Assembly (NCBI GenBank): GCA_905250115.1
Contig: CAJNOI010000309.1
Span: 19,189-83,188, forward strand
Source of the DNA: Adineta steineri
Lineage: Eukaryota; Rotifera; Eurotatoria; Adinetida; Adinetidae
DNA length: 64,000 bases
Reading direction: 5' to 3'
Part shown: positions 1 through 12,812 of the stretch, one piece after another
Layout of the letters: each line of letters begins with the position of its first letter
How positions within the stretch are numbered: position 1 is the first letter of the stretch
The notes under the pieces: generated by a model
What the model was told of the DNA's origin: nothing
The model's input: only the letters and a program-made list of their open reading frames with translations
Databases searched by the model: none
Program-made: the position numbers and the translations under genes

Positions 1-3000
1 CTGCTCCCTATCCATCCATAGGTCATGTAGAAGCAACAGGCAACTTTACTGTTGTTCCAGTACCAACTCCTGGTGCTCGCGGTGAAAAGGTACGTGTGTT
101 TTTTTGCATTAAGATAAAATTATAATTTGTTTCTAATTAATTATTATTATTAATAGGGTGCAATGGGTCATAAAGGAGAACCTGGTGAAATTGGTTATCC
201 TGGTGCTCCAGGTTCAGCTGGACCAGCAGGTATGACCGGTGAAAAGGGTGTACCAGGCCCCGTTGGACCACGTGTAAGTATTTTTATTAATGAATTTTTT
301 TTCTTCTCATATTATTTCTCTTCGAATAGGGTCCTACTGGTTTACCAGGTCAAGCTGGTTTTCCTGGACAAGCAGGGTAAGTTTATTCTAGTTTTATTTA
401 ATTAAATATACTTGATTTTATATATTTATTTCAGTGATCGTGGTAGCCCAGGTTATCCTGGTTCATCTGTATGTGTTATCAAAGATTGGAGAAAAACGTA
501 TCAATTATTTTTTTTCTTTCAATGTATTTTTAGGGTACCCCCGGAAGACCTGGTAACAATGGATTATCAGGAGATAAAGGTTTGTATAATTCATTTCTTT
601 GTAAAGATAAAATAATTATTAATATCATATTTTAGGTGATCGTGGTTTCCCCGGTATGCCTGGCATGTGTATACCTGTAAGTAGAAATATTTTTATTTTT
701 AACACAAGATTTTTTTTATTTAATAATTTATTCTTTGATAGGATGGACCCGATAGTGGAATGGCAGGACAACCAGGAGCAACAGTAAGTTAAAAAATAAT
801 ATTGTTAACTAGCATTTATTTTATTGAATTTTATTTTTTAGGGAGCTAAAGGAGAACGCGGTAACTAATTACAAATGGTTAAGAAAAATATGATGGAATA
901 TTTTTTTTGTTTCTTAGGTCCACCAGGTACAGCAGGTTATCCCGGCGGTCCAGTAAGTATTATTTATTTATGAATTCATATTTTAATAGTATTATTTTAA
1001 AAGGGTTTACCCGGTGCACAAGGTCCAAAAGGTGATCGTGGTTTTGATGGAGCACCTGGTAGCCCAGGTCAAGGTAAGCTGTCTATGATCAAGAAAGATA
1101 TATATATATATTTTAATCTTGTATTTTACTATTCTTTTAGCTGGACGTGATGGTATTAAAGGAAACCGAGGAGATAACGGACGAGCTGGTAAAAGATTCA
1201 TTGTTTAAAAGAAGTAAATTGTACATGTATATAATATAATTTAGGTGATCCCGGTGCGGCTGGATTTCCTGGTCCACAAGGTTAGTTAAAATAATAAAGA
1301 TGAATTTTTAATTGATTTATTGATTATTATAGGTTATCGTGGAGCTAAAGGTGAACCAGGTCCAAAAGGTAAATAAATTGATTAAATCTAATTAATTCAT
1401 ATTTAATGAATTCCGATTCTATAGGTGAACCTGGTCGCGCAATTCCTGGCCCACCTGGTATTGATGGTTATTCAGGTCAATCTGGTCTTCCAGGAGCTAA
1501 AGGTAAATATCTATTGATAAGACATTAAACATATTTATAGTTTTAATTATTTAGGTGAACGTGGTTTACGTGGTATGCCTGGTTTACCTGGTAACGGATC
1601 AGGTGGTGGAGGTTTACCTGGCCCACAAGGACGTATGTATTTCTTAATAGAAAATGAATATTTTCAATATCGTTTATCGATATTTTAGCTGTTGGTCCAA
1701 CTGGTAGCCCTGGTGCACCTGGCTTTCAAGGTATCGCCGGCGGCAAAGGAGACAAAGGAGACCGAGGTAATTTGTTTTTTTTCACTAGTAAAAATTCTTT
1801 ATAAAAACGTCAAATTCTTTATCAAGGTCTCGAAGGTCAATGTGGTGCACGTGATGGTTTGAAAGGTAGCAAAGGTGAACCTGGTTATCCAGGAGAAGCT
1901 GGTAAATAAATCTATTTATTGAATAAGATATATTCTTATATTTTAATAATAATAATTTAGGAACCCCTGGCCAACGTGGTACTTCAGGAGAAAAAGGTGA
2001 TCGAGGTATGTTAAATATATATTACTTTCATAGAATAGAAATGAATGAAATTATTTTCGTTCAGGTGATGGTGGTTTACAAGGTTACCCCGGTAATGTTG
2101 GTCAATCTGGTGCACCCGTAAGTTTTCAAGATTTTTATTTTATTTATTAAATTTATTTCTTTTTCAAAATAGGGTCGTAATGGTATGGACGGTGAACCAG
2201 GTCTTAAAGGAGACAAAGTGAGTTTACTTCAGATGATATTAATTATATTTACATTAATTTATTTTATAGGGTGAATCAGCTCGTGTTGGAACAGTACAAG
2301 GAATGTCAGGAGAAAAAGGAACACCAGGTTAGACATATAATAATCTTGGTTATAAAACAATTTATTAAATATTAAACTATTCATAGGTCTTCCCGGCTTG
2401 AAAGGTGATCGTGGAGAAAAAGGTACGGATTTATGAAATACCTCAACTTATCTATAATTTGATTGTTTTCAGGTTCACCAGGTTATAGTGGCCGAGATGG
2501 TCAACCAGGTCCAGGTGGAGTAGCTGGAGCTAAAGTAAATAATTTTGTAATAAACTATCAATAACAAAAACTAAATTAATATCTTTTTAGGGTGATGCTG
2601 GCTATCCAGGTATGCAAGGTCCACCAGGTAGCCCAGGTCCAATGGGTGATATTGGTCCACCAGGTGCAACACTTCCAGGTGAACGAGGTGAAAAGGGTAT
2701 TCCAGGTCCAGTCGGTTAGTATAAATTATTTCAAAATTTCTGTTCTTTTACTATTTTCTTTTATCATAGGTATTCCCGGTCCACAAGGCTCACCAGGTCT
2801 TAAAGGTGAACCAGGTAAGATTTCATAATTCAAAGATGTAAATAAAATTTTAATGAAACATTTCTTTTTTTTTCTTATTCAGGTCGACCAGCTCCACAAG
2901 GATTAACATCATTACCAGGCCCACAAGGTGAAAAAGGTGATCGTGGTTTCGGAGGCTCTCCAGGTCTTCCAGGATCACAAGTAAAATTACTTCACAATAA

Positions 3001-6000
3001 CATTATTTAATTTATTAAATCAAAATATTTTTAGGGTTCAAGTGGTATGCCAGGTTTACCAGGTGCACCCGGATCAAAAGGTGAATCAGGTTTACCAGGC
3101 ATGCCAGGTCTTCCAGGACCAAAAGGCATTACAGGTATAATATTAATTAAATTTTTTTCGTATAATAAAATAAAACTTTTTTCATCTATTATTTAAGGTT
3201 ACCGTGGTGAACCAGGTGTGTTTATATTGTTCCACACACATGAATAGAGAAAAACAATGGTTTTGTTCTTTTTTATATAGGTCTTGCAGGTCGTGATGGA
3301 ACACCAGGTCTTCCAGGAACAAAGGGTTTTGGTAAATATTGAACTAATCAATTATATCTGTTTAATATTATTTATCGTTATTTTTAGATGGTGCACCAGG
3401 TCTTCCAGGTCGTGGAGGTATATTCATTTTAAATATATAATAAGATAGGATTGAATTAATATTTAACTAATTTTAACAGGAGAACGAGGTGAACCAGGTC
3501 TTCCAGGACCAGGCTTCCCAGGTACGATAAATCATATATATATATTTGAAATATTGAAATAATCATTATTATTTCAGGAGCCCCTGGACCTGTCGGCCCC
3601 GGTGGTGATCGTGGTTTCCCAGGTTTACCCGGTCCAGCTGGTGAAACTGGCTTCCAAGGCATGAAAGGTATGTTTACTAAATTTATAATGCAAATGTCTT
3701 ATGAATTCTATTTTAAATTATAGGTGATTCTGGTTTACCAGGTGTTAATGGACTTCCAGGTCCAGCTGGTTTGAAAGGGTAAAAATAAAAGTTGAATTCA
3801 AATTATTTTATTCTATTGTATTTTATTTATATAGTGAACGAGGTGAACCAGGTTTTGGTGGACAAAAAGGTGATGCAGGTAAGAAAAATAATAAAATGAA
3901 TTTATTAGATATTAATCATTTTATTTTTTTTAATTTATAGGAGCAGCAGGTGCCCCCGGTATTGATGGTAAGTTGATCGACTATTATTTACTTTCGTCTT
4001 GATAAAACTAACTTTTATTCTTGTTCTTTTAGGCTTACCAGGTACATACATTCGAATAATTTGATAAAATATCAAATCTTTTATTCGTTTTTAAAGGTCT
4101 TCCAGGCCCATTAGGTCCACCAGGCGCCCCAGGTTTATCTGGAGAAAAAGGCTTCTCAGGATTACCGTATGTTAACAAAAATTTGAATAATTATTAAGTT
4201 GCTATTATTTTAATTTAATTTTCAGAGGAGGAAACGGACAACCAGGTCTTCCAGGCATGCCAGGAATGAAAGGTGAACGTGGTTTGAATGGAAATCCAGG
4301 ATTGAATGGAGCACCAGGTCCAGGAGGTGAAAAAGGTCTCGCTGGCTTCCCAGGAGGACCAGGACCAAATGGAATGCCAGGTCTTCCAGTAAGTTAATCA
4401 AAAAATTTTATAATTTCTCTTTCAATCTCTCTTTCTTTTCCTATAGGGCTCTGCTGGTTTCAAGGGTGATCGAGGTATAAAATTTTAATTCTAGTTTTAC
4501 ATACGAACAATTCCTACTTATATATTTCTATTTAAGGTCTACCCGGTTTACCAGGTGCATCATGTGGATCATGTGTCGCAGGTCAACGTGGTGACCGAGG
4601 CTTCGCAGGTACACCAGGTACACCAGGTCAAAAAGGAGAACCAGTAAGTTTATCAGAAAAAAATCAATAGATATGACATTTTATATAATAAAAATTTTAA
4701 TAGGGTCAGGCATCTGCACGTGGACCACCAGGCGAACGGTAAATAATATACGTATACTGTAATTTATTTCCTATTCCTTTTTTTGTGTTTTATCAGTGGT
4801 CCAGCAGGTTTCCCAGGAGCTCCAGGTCTTCCAGGTATGGCTGGCAAAGATGGTATGCCAGGTCTTCCAGGTGCTAAAGGAGAACGAGCTGTTGGTCCAA
4901 CAGGTAATAATATTAAATTTTCTTTTAAAATTCTCATCATTTTTCTCTGTTTATACAATAGGTATCAAAGGTGCTAATGGTGAACCAGGTTTACCAGGCC
5001 CATCAGGTTTACCAGGACAACCAGGTGAACGTGGTTCACCAGGTGGCAATGGTAAGACAACATACATATTTAAATATAGATATACATATAAAATAAATAT
5101 CTACCGTTTGTTTTAGGATTCCCTGGCGCACCCGGTGAACGAGTAAATAATTTTCTTTAAAATTTTTCAGAAAAAGATTTAATATTGTGTTGTTCTTATA
5201 GGGTTTACCAGGTCCAAGTGGATTACCAGGTAAATTAAATAGATAAATAAATAATATATTATAATACTTTACTATTGATATTTTTAGGTGCTCCCGGTCT
5301 TCCCGGTTTAGGTGGACAAAAAGGTATTTTATTTAATTAATAAAACAAATTTGTGTATAATAACAAATAATTTCTTTCTAGGTGATCTTGGCTTTAATGG
5401 ATTACCAGGTCAAAAAGGAGAATCAGGTGCCCCAGGTAAAGACTTCATCAAAAAGAAATATCAATAAATAATATCATATTTTTTCCTCAATTAGGTTTGA
5501 ATGGACCACCAGGCATGAATGGTATGAAATAAATAGTTTATCATGTAATCGATCTAAATATTTTTTTAATTAATAGGTATGCCAGGTGGCAAAGGTGATG
5601 CAGGTATGCCAGGTCGTGATGGTGGTGCTGGCTCACAAGGACCTAAAGGAGATCGTGGTCTTAATGGATTCCCAGGTACATTCATATCATATTCATTCAT
5701 CTAATCTCTTTTCAATATGATATAGGCGCTCCCGGAGCTAAAGGTGCTGCAGGTGTACCAGGTAAATAATTCTTTTCGTATATTCTATGTGTATATATTT
5801 TCAAATTATGTTCTATATAGGTCTACCAGGTCCAGGAGGTCTTCCAGGTTCAGCAGGTTTCCCCGGTACAAGCGGTCTTCCAGGAATGAAAGGTCTGTAC
5901 ATTTAAAAATAAATGACATATTCAATATATAATTGTTCTATTTTATATAGGTGATGCTGGTTTACCAGGTCTTCCAGGATCAAACGGTAAAATATTGAAT

Positions 6001-8631
6001 TATTAAGAAAAATCTTCCAAATTAATATATATATATATATATATGTATAGGTCCACCAGGAATGAATGGTCCAGCTGGTCTTGCAGGAGATTCTGGTATG
6101 TATTGAGAGAGAATAATTTCGTTTTAATTTGTTTCTCTTCTTATTTAATAGGTTTACCAGGTATGGCAGGTCAAAAAGGTGAACCAGGTAAATATTTAAA
6201 CTAATAATATTTTTTATAATATATAATATTTTCTCTTCATTTAGGTTATGCTGCTTCCGGAAACAAAGGTGAACCAGGTTCAAATGGTCGTGATGGTAAG
6301 AGATATCAAATGAATTCTTTCATAAAACGATTTTATATTTGAAAAACAGGTTTACCAGGCATGCCAGGAGAAAAAGGGTAAGATTTAAATAATAAATTTT
6401 TTTTTACAATAAAACAAAGTATTTGTGTTTTTTTAGAAACCTAGGTGGCATTGGTCAACCCGGTCGTCCAGGTCTTGATTGTAGAGTACCAATTCCCGGC
6501 ACTGTAAGTGAACAAATAAATAAATTAAAAGAAATATAAAACTAAATTACTTTTTGATATATTAGAAAGGTGATGCTGGCTTACCAGGTCTCCCAGGTGC
6601 TCCAGGTTTACAAGGTAAATGACTTGATTTGATTTGTACTCTAACTGTTTTTCTGTTATATTTATAGGTGCTCCAGGTCCAGCAGGCAAAGATGGTTAGT
6701 AGAAAAAATATAGTTTAATATTTCAACAAAAGTTATAAATTTGAATATTATTTTTCAGGATTCCCAGGTACTGGAGGTATGCCAGGTATGCCCGGTGCCA
6801 AAGGTCGTGATGGATTCCCAGGTGCAAATGGTTTACCAGGTGCCCCAGGTATACTTATTCATAAAATATTGAAATGTCGTAATAATGATAATTTCTTTTC
6901 ATAGGTGAACGTGGTTTCGCTGGAATGCCAGGTTTGTTCAAAAATAATTTTTATTTAACATTTTCTTAATGTTTTTCTACTTAAAAATTAATCAGGTCAA
7001 CCAGGTTTACCAGGAGAACGAGGTATGAATAGTATATAGAAACAATAAATATATCATGAATCAAATTCTGTTCTTTTATTTTCCAGGAACTAATGGATTC
7101 CCAGGCAACCCAGGTATGTGATAGAATATAAATATTTGATAGATGTTGTATTATTTTCTTTTGCATAGGTCTTCCCGGACCAAAAGGTGATCGTGGTTAT
7201 AACGGAGCTCCTGGTATGAATGGTATGCCAGGTGAACGTGGTCAAAAAGGTGATTGTATTCAACCACAACCAATGCAAGCCCAAGCAGGTCAAAAAGGAG
7301 ATCAAGGTCCACCAGGAGCACCAGGTAATAAAAAACGATTTAAAAAATTGTCTTAATACATTTTTCTTTTGTATAAACTTAAAGGCTTACCAGGAATGGT
7401 AGGATTAGCAGGTATGTGTATAAAATAATTTTTATTTAAATAATTATTGATATACTTTAAGGTCAACCCGGTCCACGCGGAGAAAATGGTCCACCAGGTC
7501 AACCAGGCCAACCCGGTTTACCCGGTTATGTTGGACCTAAAGGTGAACGTGTAAGTAGACAAATCTGTTTTTCTTTTACATTCAAGAAAAATGTCTCGAC
7601 TATTTTTAGGGTACATCCGGTACTCCAGGTGTTTCTGGTATTGCTGGTCCACCAGGTAACGATGATCATGAAAAATTCTTGATAGAAATTTATTGAAATA
7701 TAATTTTCTAGGTGCAAGCGGTCCCCCAGGTCCAGCTGGTCCTGGTCTTCAACGAACTGGTTTCATGGTTGTTCGTCATTCACAATCATCACAAGTACCC
7801 GATTGTCCATCAGGCATGGTTAAACTTTGGGATGGTTACAGTTTACTTATGATGCAAGGAAATGATCATGGTTATCATCAAGATCTTGGTACTATATTCC
7901 TTTTCGAACATAGAATCAAATATTAAAATTTGTTTTGTTTTAGGCTCGGCTGGTTCATGTCTTCAAAAATTCTCTGCTTTACCATACTTACGTTGTGATC
8001 ATACAAATGTTTGTTATTATGGTCAAACAAATGATTTAACATATTATTTATCAACAACAGAACCAATGCCAATGATGCCCGTTCAACGTGATAACATTCG
8101 ACCATATATTTCACGTTGTGCTGTTTGTGAAGCACCTGCTAATGTTATGTCATTCCATAGTTTATCAATGACACCACCACCATGTCCAAATGGTTGGAAT
8201 ATTTTATGGCAAGGTTATAGTTTTGTTATGGTAAGTAGATCATACTTTAAATAAAACTTAAATCTATTCTAACATCGAATGACAATTATTATATGTATAT
8301 ATTTTAGCATCTCGGTCGTGGTGCACAAGGAGGCGGTCAATCATTAGCAAGTCCAGGTTCATGTCTTGAAGATTTCCGTGCAACACCATTCATTGAATGT
8401 TCTGGAACAGATGGTAACTGTATGTATTATGCAAACAAATTCAGTTATTGGATGACAGTTATTGATCAAAATAATCAATTTGAAGTTCCACGTCAAGAAA
8501 CATTAAAATCTGGCAATCATAGAAATAAGATCAGTCGTTGTACTGTCTGTTTGAAAACACAACAAAGTGGTGGCCAAGGCGGTTTTCAAAATGGCAATTA
8601 CTATGTGGGACAAAACATAAAAAAACACTAG
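1..8631 (+). CDS. COL4A: Collagen type IV alpha chain (3' part, partial at window start)
   Basis: Basement-membrane network collagen, secreted. From the first exon (about 21-90) to 7740 dozens of short exons encode Gly-X-Y repeats with brief interruptions, separated by introns of about 45-90 bp with GT...AG ends. The NC1 domain starts near 7740 ([12 protein letters not shown]) and spans three exons up to 8580. Its two C4 halves carry all 12 expected cysteines (DC, SC, RC..VC, RC.VC, then PC, SC, EC..NC, RC.VC). The EPMPMM cluster and the LKSG lysine correspond to the Met and Lys regions that form the sulfilimine cross-link in animal collagen IV. After the last cysteine pair a Gly/Gln/Asn-rich tail of about 25 residues follows, ending KKH before TAG at 8629; usual chains stop a few residues after this pair. 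The 7S region and signal peptide lie upstream of the window. Which alpha class it belongs to is not decided. Confidence 0.95.
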
Positions 8632-10414
8632 ACTACATTTATTGAACTCTTATTTTTCTTTTCTTTTTTAATCTGTCTCTCTCTTTATTCTCATATGTGA
8701 TTGATGATAATGAATTTATTTATCTTAATCATATATTTATGCCGATTAGTCAAGCATATTTTATGATGAAAGATAAACAGTCATGAATCTACATGTGAGA
8801 AAATGAATTATTTCACTCACAGTAATTTGATTGTTTGTTATCATCATCATGTTATGTTCCCTCTGTGTCATTTTGTTAACTATCATATCATCATCAAGTT
8901 TCTTTATTTCTTTTTTTTTTTCTTATATCATCTTCATCTATTTTTGCTCTATTTTCTATTTGCTGTATTCTCGGTCTTTTACACAATACATATAAACAGT
9001 ACACATACATATTTTATTGAAGAGTGAGTGCTAATTCGGTTTGTACGTTTGTGTAAAGACGTGTTATTATCATTATTTTTTTTTGTCTTCATTAATCTCG
9101 TTTTTTTTATTCGGCTGTCAATCAGCTCATAGTGTTAGAGTGAGCATATGAAAGAAAGATATACGTGTGTTTGATTTGAATTTTGTCTCTCTCTCATTTC
9201 TTTTCAATAATAAATATCAATCAGTATTCTAAAATACAATTCATACATAGATTTTTAATGCATCAATTATACAACAAAACTAGAAAGTATATCGGAATAT
9301 AAATGATGAATAGAATTATTTCTGTTTTGATAAAGACAATAGTATCAGAAGATTATATAAATCTGATGGAAATTGTTTTTAGTTAGTTGATGCGGCTCAA
9401 TACTCTGAATGACATTCTCGATCTGATTAAATACTTATCTATATTTCGAAGAATTTTTAGTAGTATGGAAGGATTCATTCGATCTCGTCTATACTAATAG
9501 GTCAAGTTAAGTGAACTCCAAATTTGAAGTTTACAAGTTTCAAGTTTTTTCGACAAACTGTAGCTTGTAACTGCTTTTTTTCTCTTGAGCATCACCAGCC
9601 GACTCAGTACAATCCATAGTATCTATTAGAGCAATCAAAAACAGATAATGACAGTTTTCAGGTAGCTTTTCGCGAAAACTTCGACATCAGTAAACTCCAA
9701 ATTTGGAGCATACTTAACTTGGCCATATTAATAGATCTTCCTGAAGGGATACTTTGTTACCATTATATTTCAAGTTTCACATAATTATTTGAACTATTAC
9801 AATACTTTTCCTGTTTTTGATAATTTCAACTTTTTATTCTTTACGCATGAATAACAATCAATAGTTGTGAACTATATATGATTCTTATTTCGCATTTTGA
9901 ACAATCATCATTCAGTTGAAAGAGCACATTGTTCTCAAAAAAGAATACATTAACCTTTTGCTTGAATGATAAGATGTCAATAAAGGAAATTTTTTCAAAA
10001 TAAATAAACATTCAAAATGATACAGAGTAGTAATTTAATAACACTTCATTAAATGATGATAGACAAGAACACGATATATACTATTGACTGACTGCTTATC
10101 TTATTTATATTCATTGAAGAAATACATTCAAATTTATTATTAAAATATATACCTGCAGATATTATGTGGCACGTGAAGATTAAATAACCACTTGCTTTAT
10201 TTATGGCACTATAGTATTATTCTTTTCACAAAGAAGAATAGATATTTCATCTCAGTTAATTATTCATTGTTCAACATGCTATCAAAAAAAATCGTTTTTT
10301 TCTTTCACAAATATCAGTTTGATATAGATGTGCGAAAAATTTTCCTAACATTTATTTTTATACAATTAACAAAACAATAATGAACTATGTAAGTAAGAAT
10401 AAAAATCGAAGATA
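8632..10414. other. Intergenic region between collagen IV and the Rab gene
   Basis: AT-rich spacer lying downstream of both convergent flanking genes. It should hold the 3' UTR of the collagen gene just after 8631. The only structured item is the inverted-repeat element at 9500-9724. Open frames here are short and low-complexity, and I support none as a gene. Confidence 0.6.
9500..9724. mobile_element. MITE family 1, copy A (225 bp, 9-bp target duplication)
   Basis: Begins GGTCAAGTTAAGTGAACTCC and ends with the near-complement ...CATACTTAACTTGGCC, giving imperfect terminal inverted repeats of about 35 bp. It is flanked by atactaata (9491-9499) and atattaata (9725-9733), an 8/9 match that looks like an aged 9-bp target duplication. 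A second copy in the opposite orientation lies at 22311-22528. No coding capacity. A 9-bp duplication is typical of Mutator-like (MULE) elements; that assignment is inference. Confidence 0.85.
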
Positions 10415-11637
10415 TCAAGTACTACAGCAATTTTCTTTTGATTGTTGTTTAGTATTGTAATCTAGAAAAAGATATAAATAATTCAGAATTTCTCTTTCAA
10501 ATTAGTTCTTACTATTTGAATTAAGACTAACAGCTAACTGAGTTTTTGCTGTTAATTTTTCAGTAGATGTATTTGATGAGTTTAATTGTTGTTTAACTAA
10601 CATTTGATATGATACACAAGCAATACGTTTAAAAAATTCTTGAACTTGATGTCCTGCATATTAATTATAATTTCTTAATATTTCTTAATTAAAATTCTTA
10701 CCTGTTAATGATGAAACACTCCAGAATTCCGCATTGACACGTTTCGCAGTTATACGAGCTGTTTGATCTATTTTTGCATAAACTTTATCATCTGTCTAAA
10801 AAATTTTAAAAAAAAGTATTTTTATATGATAGAATATTTAATCTTACAATTAAATCTCGTTTAGAACCAACTAAATATATAAGTGGATTATCAGTTGCAA
10901 TTGTTTTTAAGGCTTCATTAATCCAACGTTCAGCACTTTTTAATGTATCAAGATCATTCATATCAAATACAGCTATGATTACGTGAGCACCACGATAATA
11001 AGCAGCTATTTTTTTTGTGAAATAGATGAATTTTAAGTATAATAGAGTATACCTAAATATATATTTACCTGCTATACATTTAAATCGTTCTTGTCCAGCA
11101 GTATCCCATATTTGTAATGACATAGGTACACCTAAAATCAAGAATTTTTCAACTTCAAAATCCACTCCAATTGTTGCTTTATAATTTCGATCAAATGTAT
11201 TATGACATAGCCTAAAAATATTTATTTAAATCGATTTTAAATTTTTATAAATATTTATACCTTGTTGCTAAACATGATTTTCCTACGGCAACATCACCAA
11301 TAAGAACTAATTTACAAATAAGATTCCTGAAAAAATCTTTCAAAATTAAAAATTTATCTGAAATAAATTTCTTTTATACATACGATGGTTTTTGACTACG
11401 TTGATTTGTTGAATAATTTATAACATTCTCATCAAAACTAGGAAAAGCATCTATTGATGATAGATAACCATATGGCTATAGAAACAAAAAAAAAAGACAA
11501 TTTTATATATAGATAAATAATAAATATTATCAACATACAGGCACAAACTGATCAATTTTTCTATCGCTTGGAATACTATTTGTTAGAGTAGCAATTGGCA
11601 TTTGTGATTCTAATCGATAAAAAAGATTCGCATTCAT
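10415..11637 (-). CDS. Rab34/Rab36-type small GTPase
   Basis: Small GTPase of membrane traffic. Eight exons join in phase to 279 aa. Visible motifs in order: an N-terminal extension of about 65 residues, P-loop GDVAVGKS, switch I ATIGVDFE, switch II WDTAGQERFKCIA followed by YYRGAH, and VGSKRDL in place of the usual NKxD. The sequence IGVDFEVEKFLILGVP and the long N-terminus fit the Rab34/36 branch, known for roles at the Golgi and in ciliogenesis. The last exon (10415-10461) is easily missed: without the splice at 10512/10462 the frame stops at NSKN, whereas splicing gives a C-terminus ending NCCST with a cysteine pair for geranylgeranylation. The start is the first in-frame ATG found. The serine in SKRD is a departure from the usual guanine-specificity motif. 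Confidence 0.88.
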
Positions 11638-12812
11638 TTGTTCTATATATTTAATGTTACTTAGCAATACTCTCTTCCTCTCCTATAATAATTGAACACA
11701 TATGGACAAGAGTGGCATCTTGAGGATATATATTTATAAATATTGAACGAAGACAAAAAAAAGTTCCTCTAGTTAGTTTTATCTTTTATACAACTTATTA
11801 GATGTTATAAACAAAATCGATCATAAAGTGCGACCTTGTTTTTAAGTTAAGACGAACTAAAAATACAATTATTGAATACGATCTGCATCTATCAATAGAA
11901 TATATTATTGAAGAGTATCATTTAGCTTGATTATACAGTGATTTATTATTATAATACGAATAGATAATTTAATTGAATATATAGTTATTTAAAAATTATG
12001 AATTAATCATTTTACTGATCAACAGAAAAAGATAGTCAAAAATCGTATAACTATTTTTTTTTGTTATAACCATTCCAACACATCTCTATTTCTACTAATC
12101 CAAATATTATTAAATGTATTTTTGTCTGTTGTTGTTTTTTTTCCATTCGTTTGCCAATCATCAAAATACAATAGACAAAAAAAAAAAATTATAAAAATTC
12201 ATAAAAGTATTATCTATTTGATTATTTCTATACTATTCTTTTAATATAATCAAATAGAGTTTTTTTCTATTGATCATTAATTATTTTTTTTTTTATAAAA
12301 TGTACTGAATCAATAATAATCAATTGAATCATATTCCTCATGGATATATCTTATAATTTGATCGAAAATAATGAATATACAAATATATACATATATGAAT
12401 GTAAACAAACGTTTTTTGACCTTAAGAGAGAGAAGAAAAAAAAGACGATATTAGGATTTGTTTTATTCTTGAATTAACACAAAATACATCATGTCTAATC
12501 AATATTTATATTAGTTTTACTTGATAGTAAATACTAAGTCTAAAACTGTATTGATTATTTGTTATGGTTTTTTTTTCAAAGAATATCAAATACAAACTAC
12601 ATTGTTAAATAATCCGCGCAAAACAAAATTTATATATATATATGTTATATATCGTGCATTGAAACAATGTCGATAATTAAACGTATGTCAACATTATCAC
12701 AGTGTTGGAGATATATAGATATATGTGAGAATGAATTCTCATAAAGATAAAGCATAATTGTAATGGATTAAATCCCATAGTAAGATGTTGTCATCGAATC
12801 AAGATAATATTA
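11638..12812. other. Intergenic region between the Rab gene and stum
   Basis: AT-rich spacer upstream of the Rab gene and downstream of stum. It contains A/T runs and short TATATA tracts but no coding frame, RNA gene or inverted-repeat element that I can support. Confidence 0.5.

Noticed and set aside
5903-6283. 126-codon antisense frame within the collagen gene
   Set aside because: It overlaps collagen exons and introns on the opposite strand; open only because Gly-X-Y codons lack stops in that frame.
1-8631. Regularly spaced repeated units suggesting a CRISPR-like or satellite array
   Set aside because: The periodicity is the Gly-X-Y codon pattern of collagen broken by short introns.
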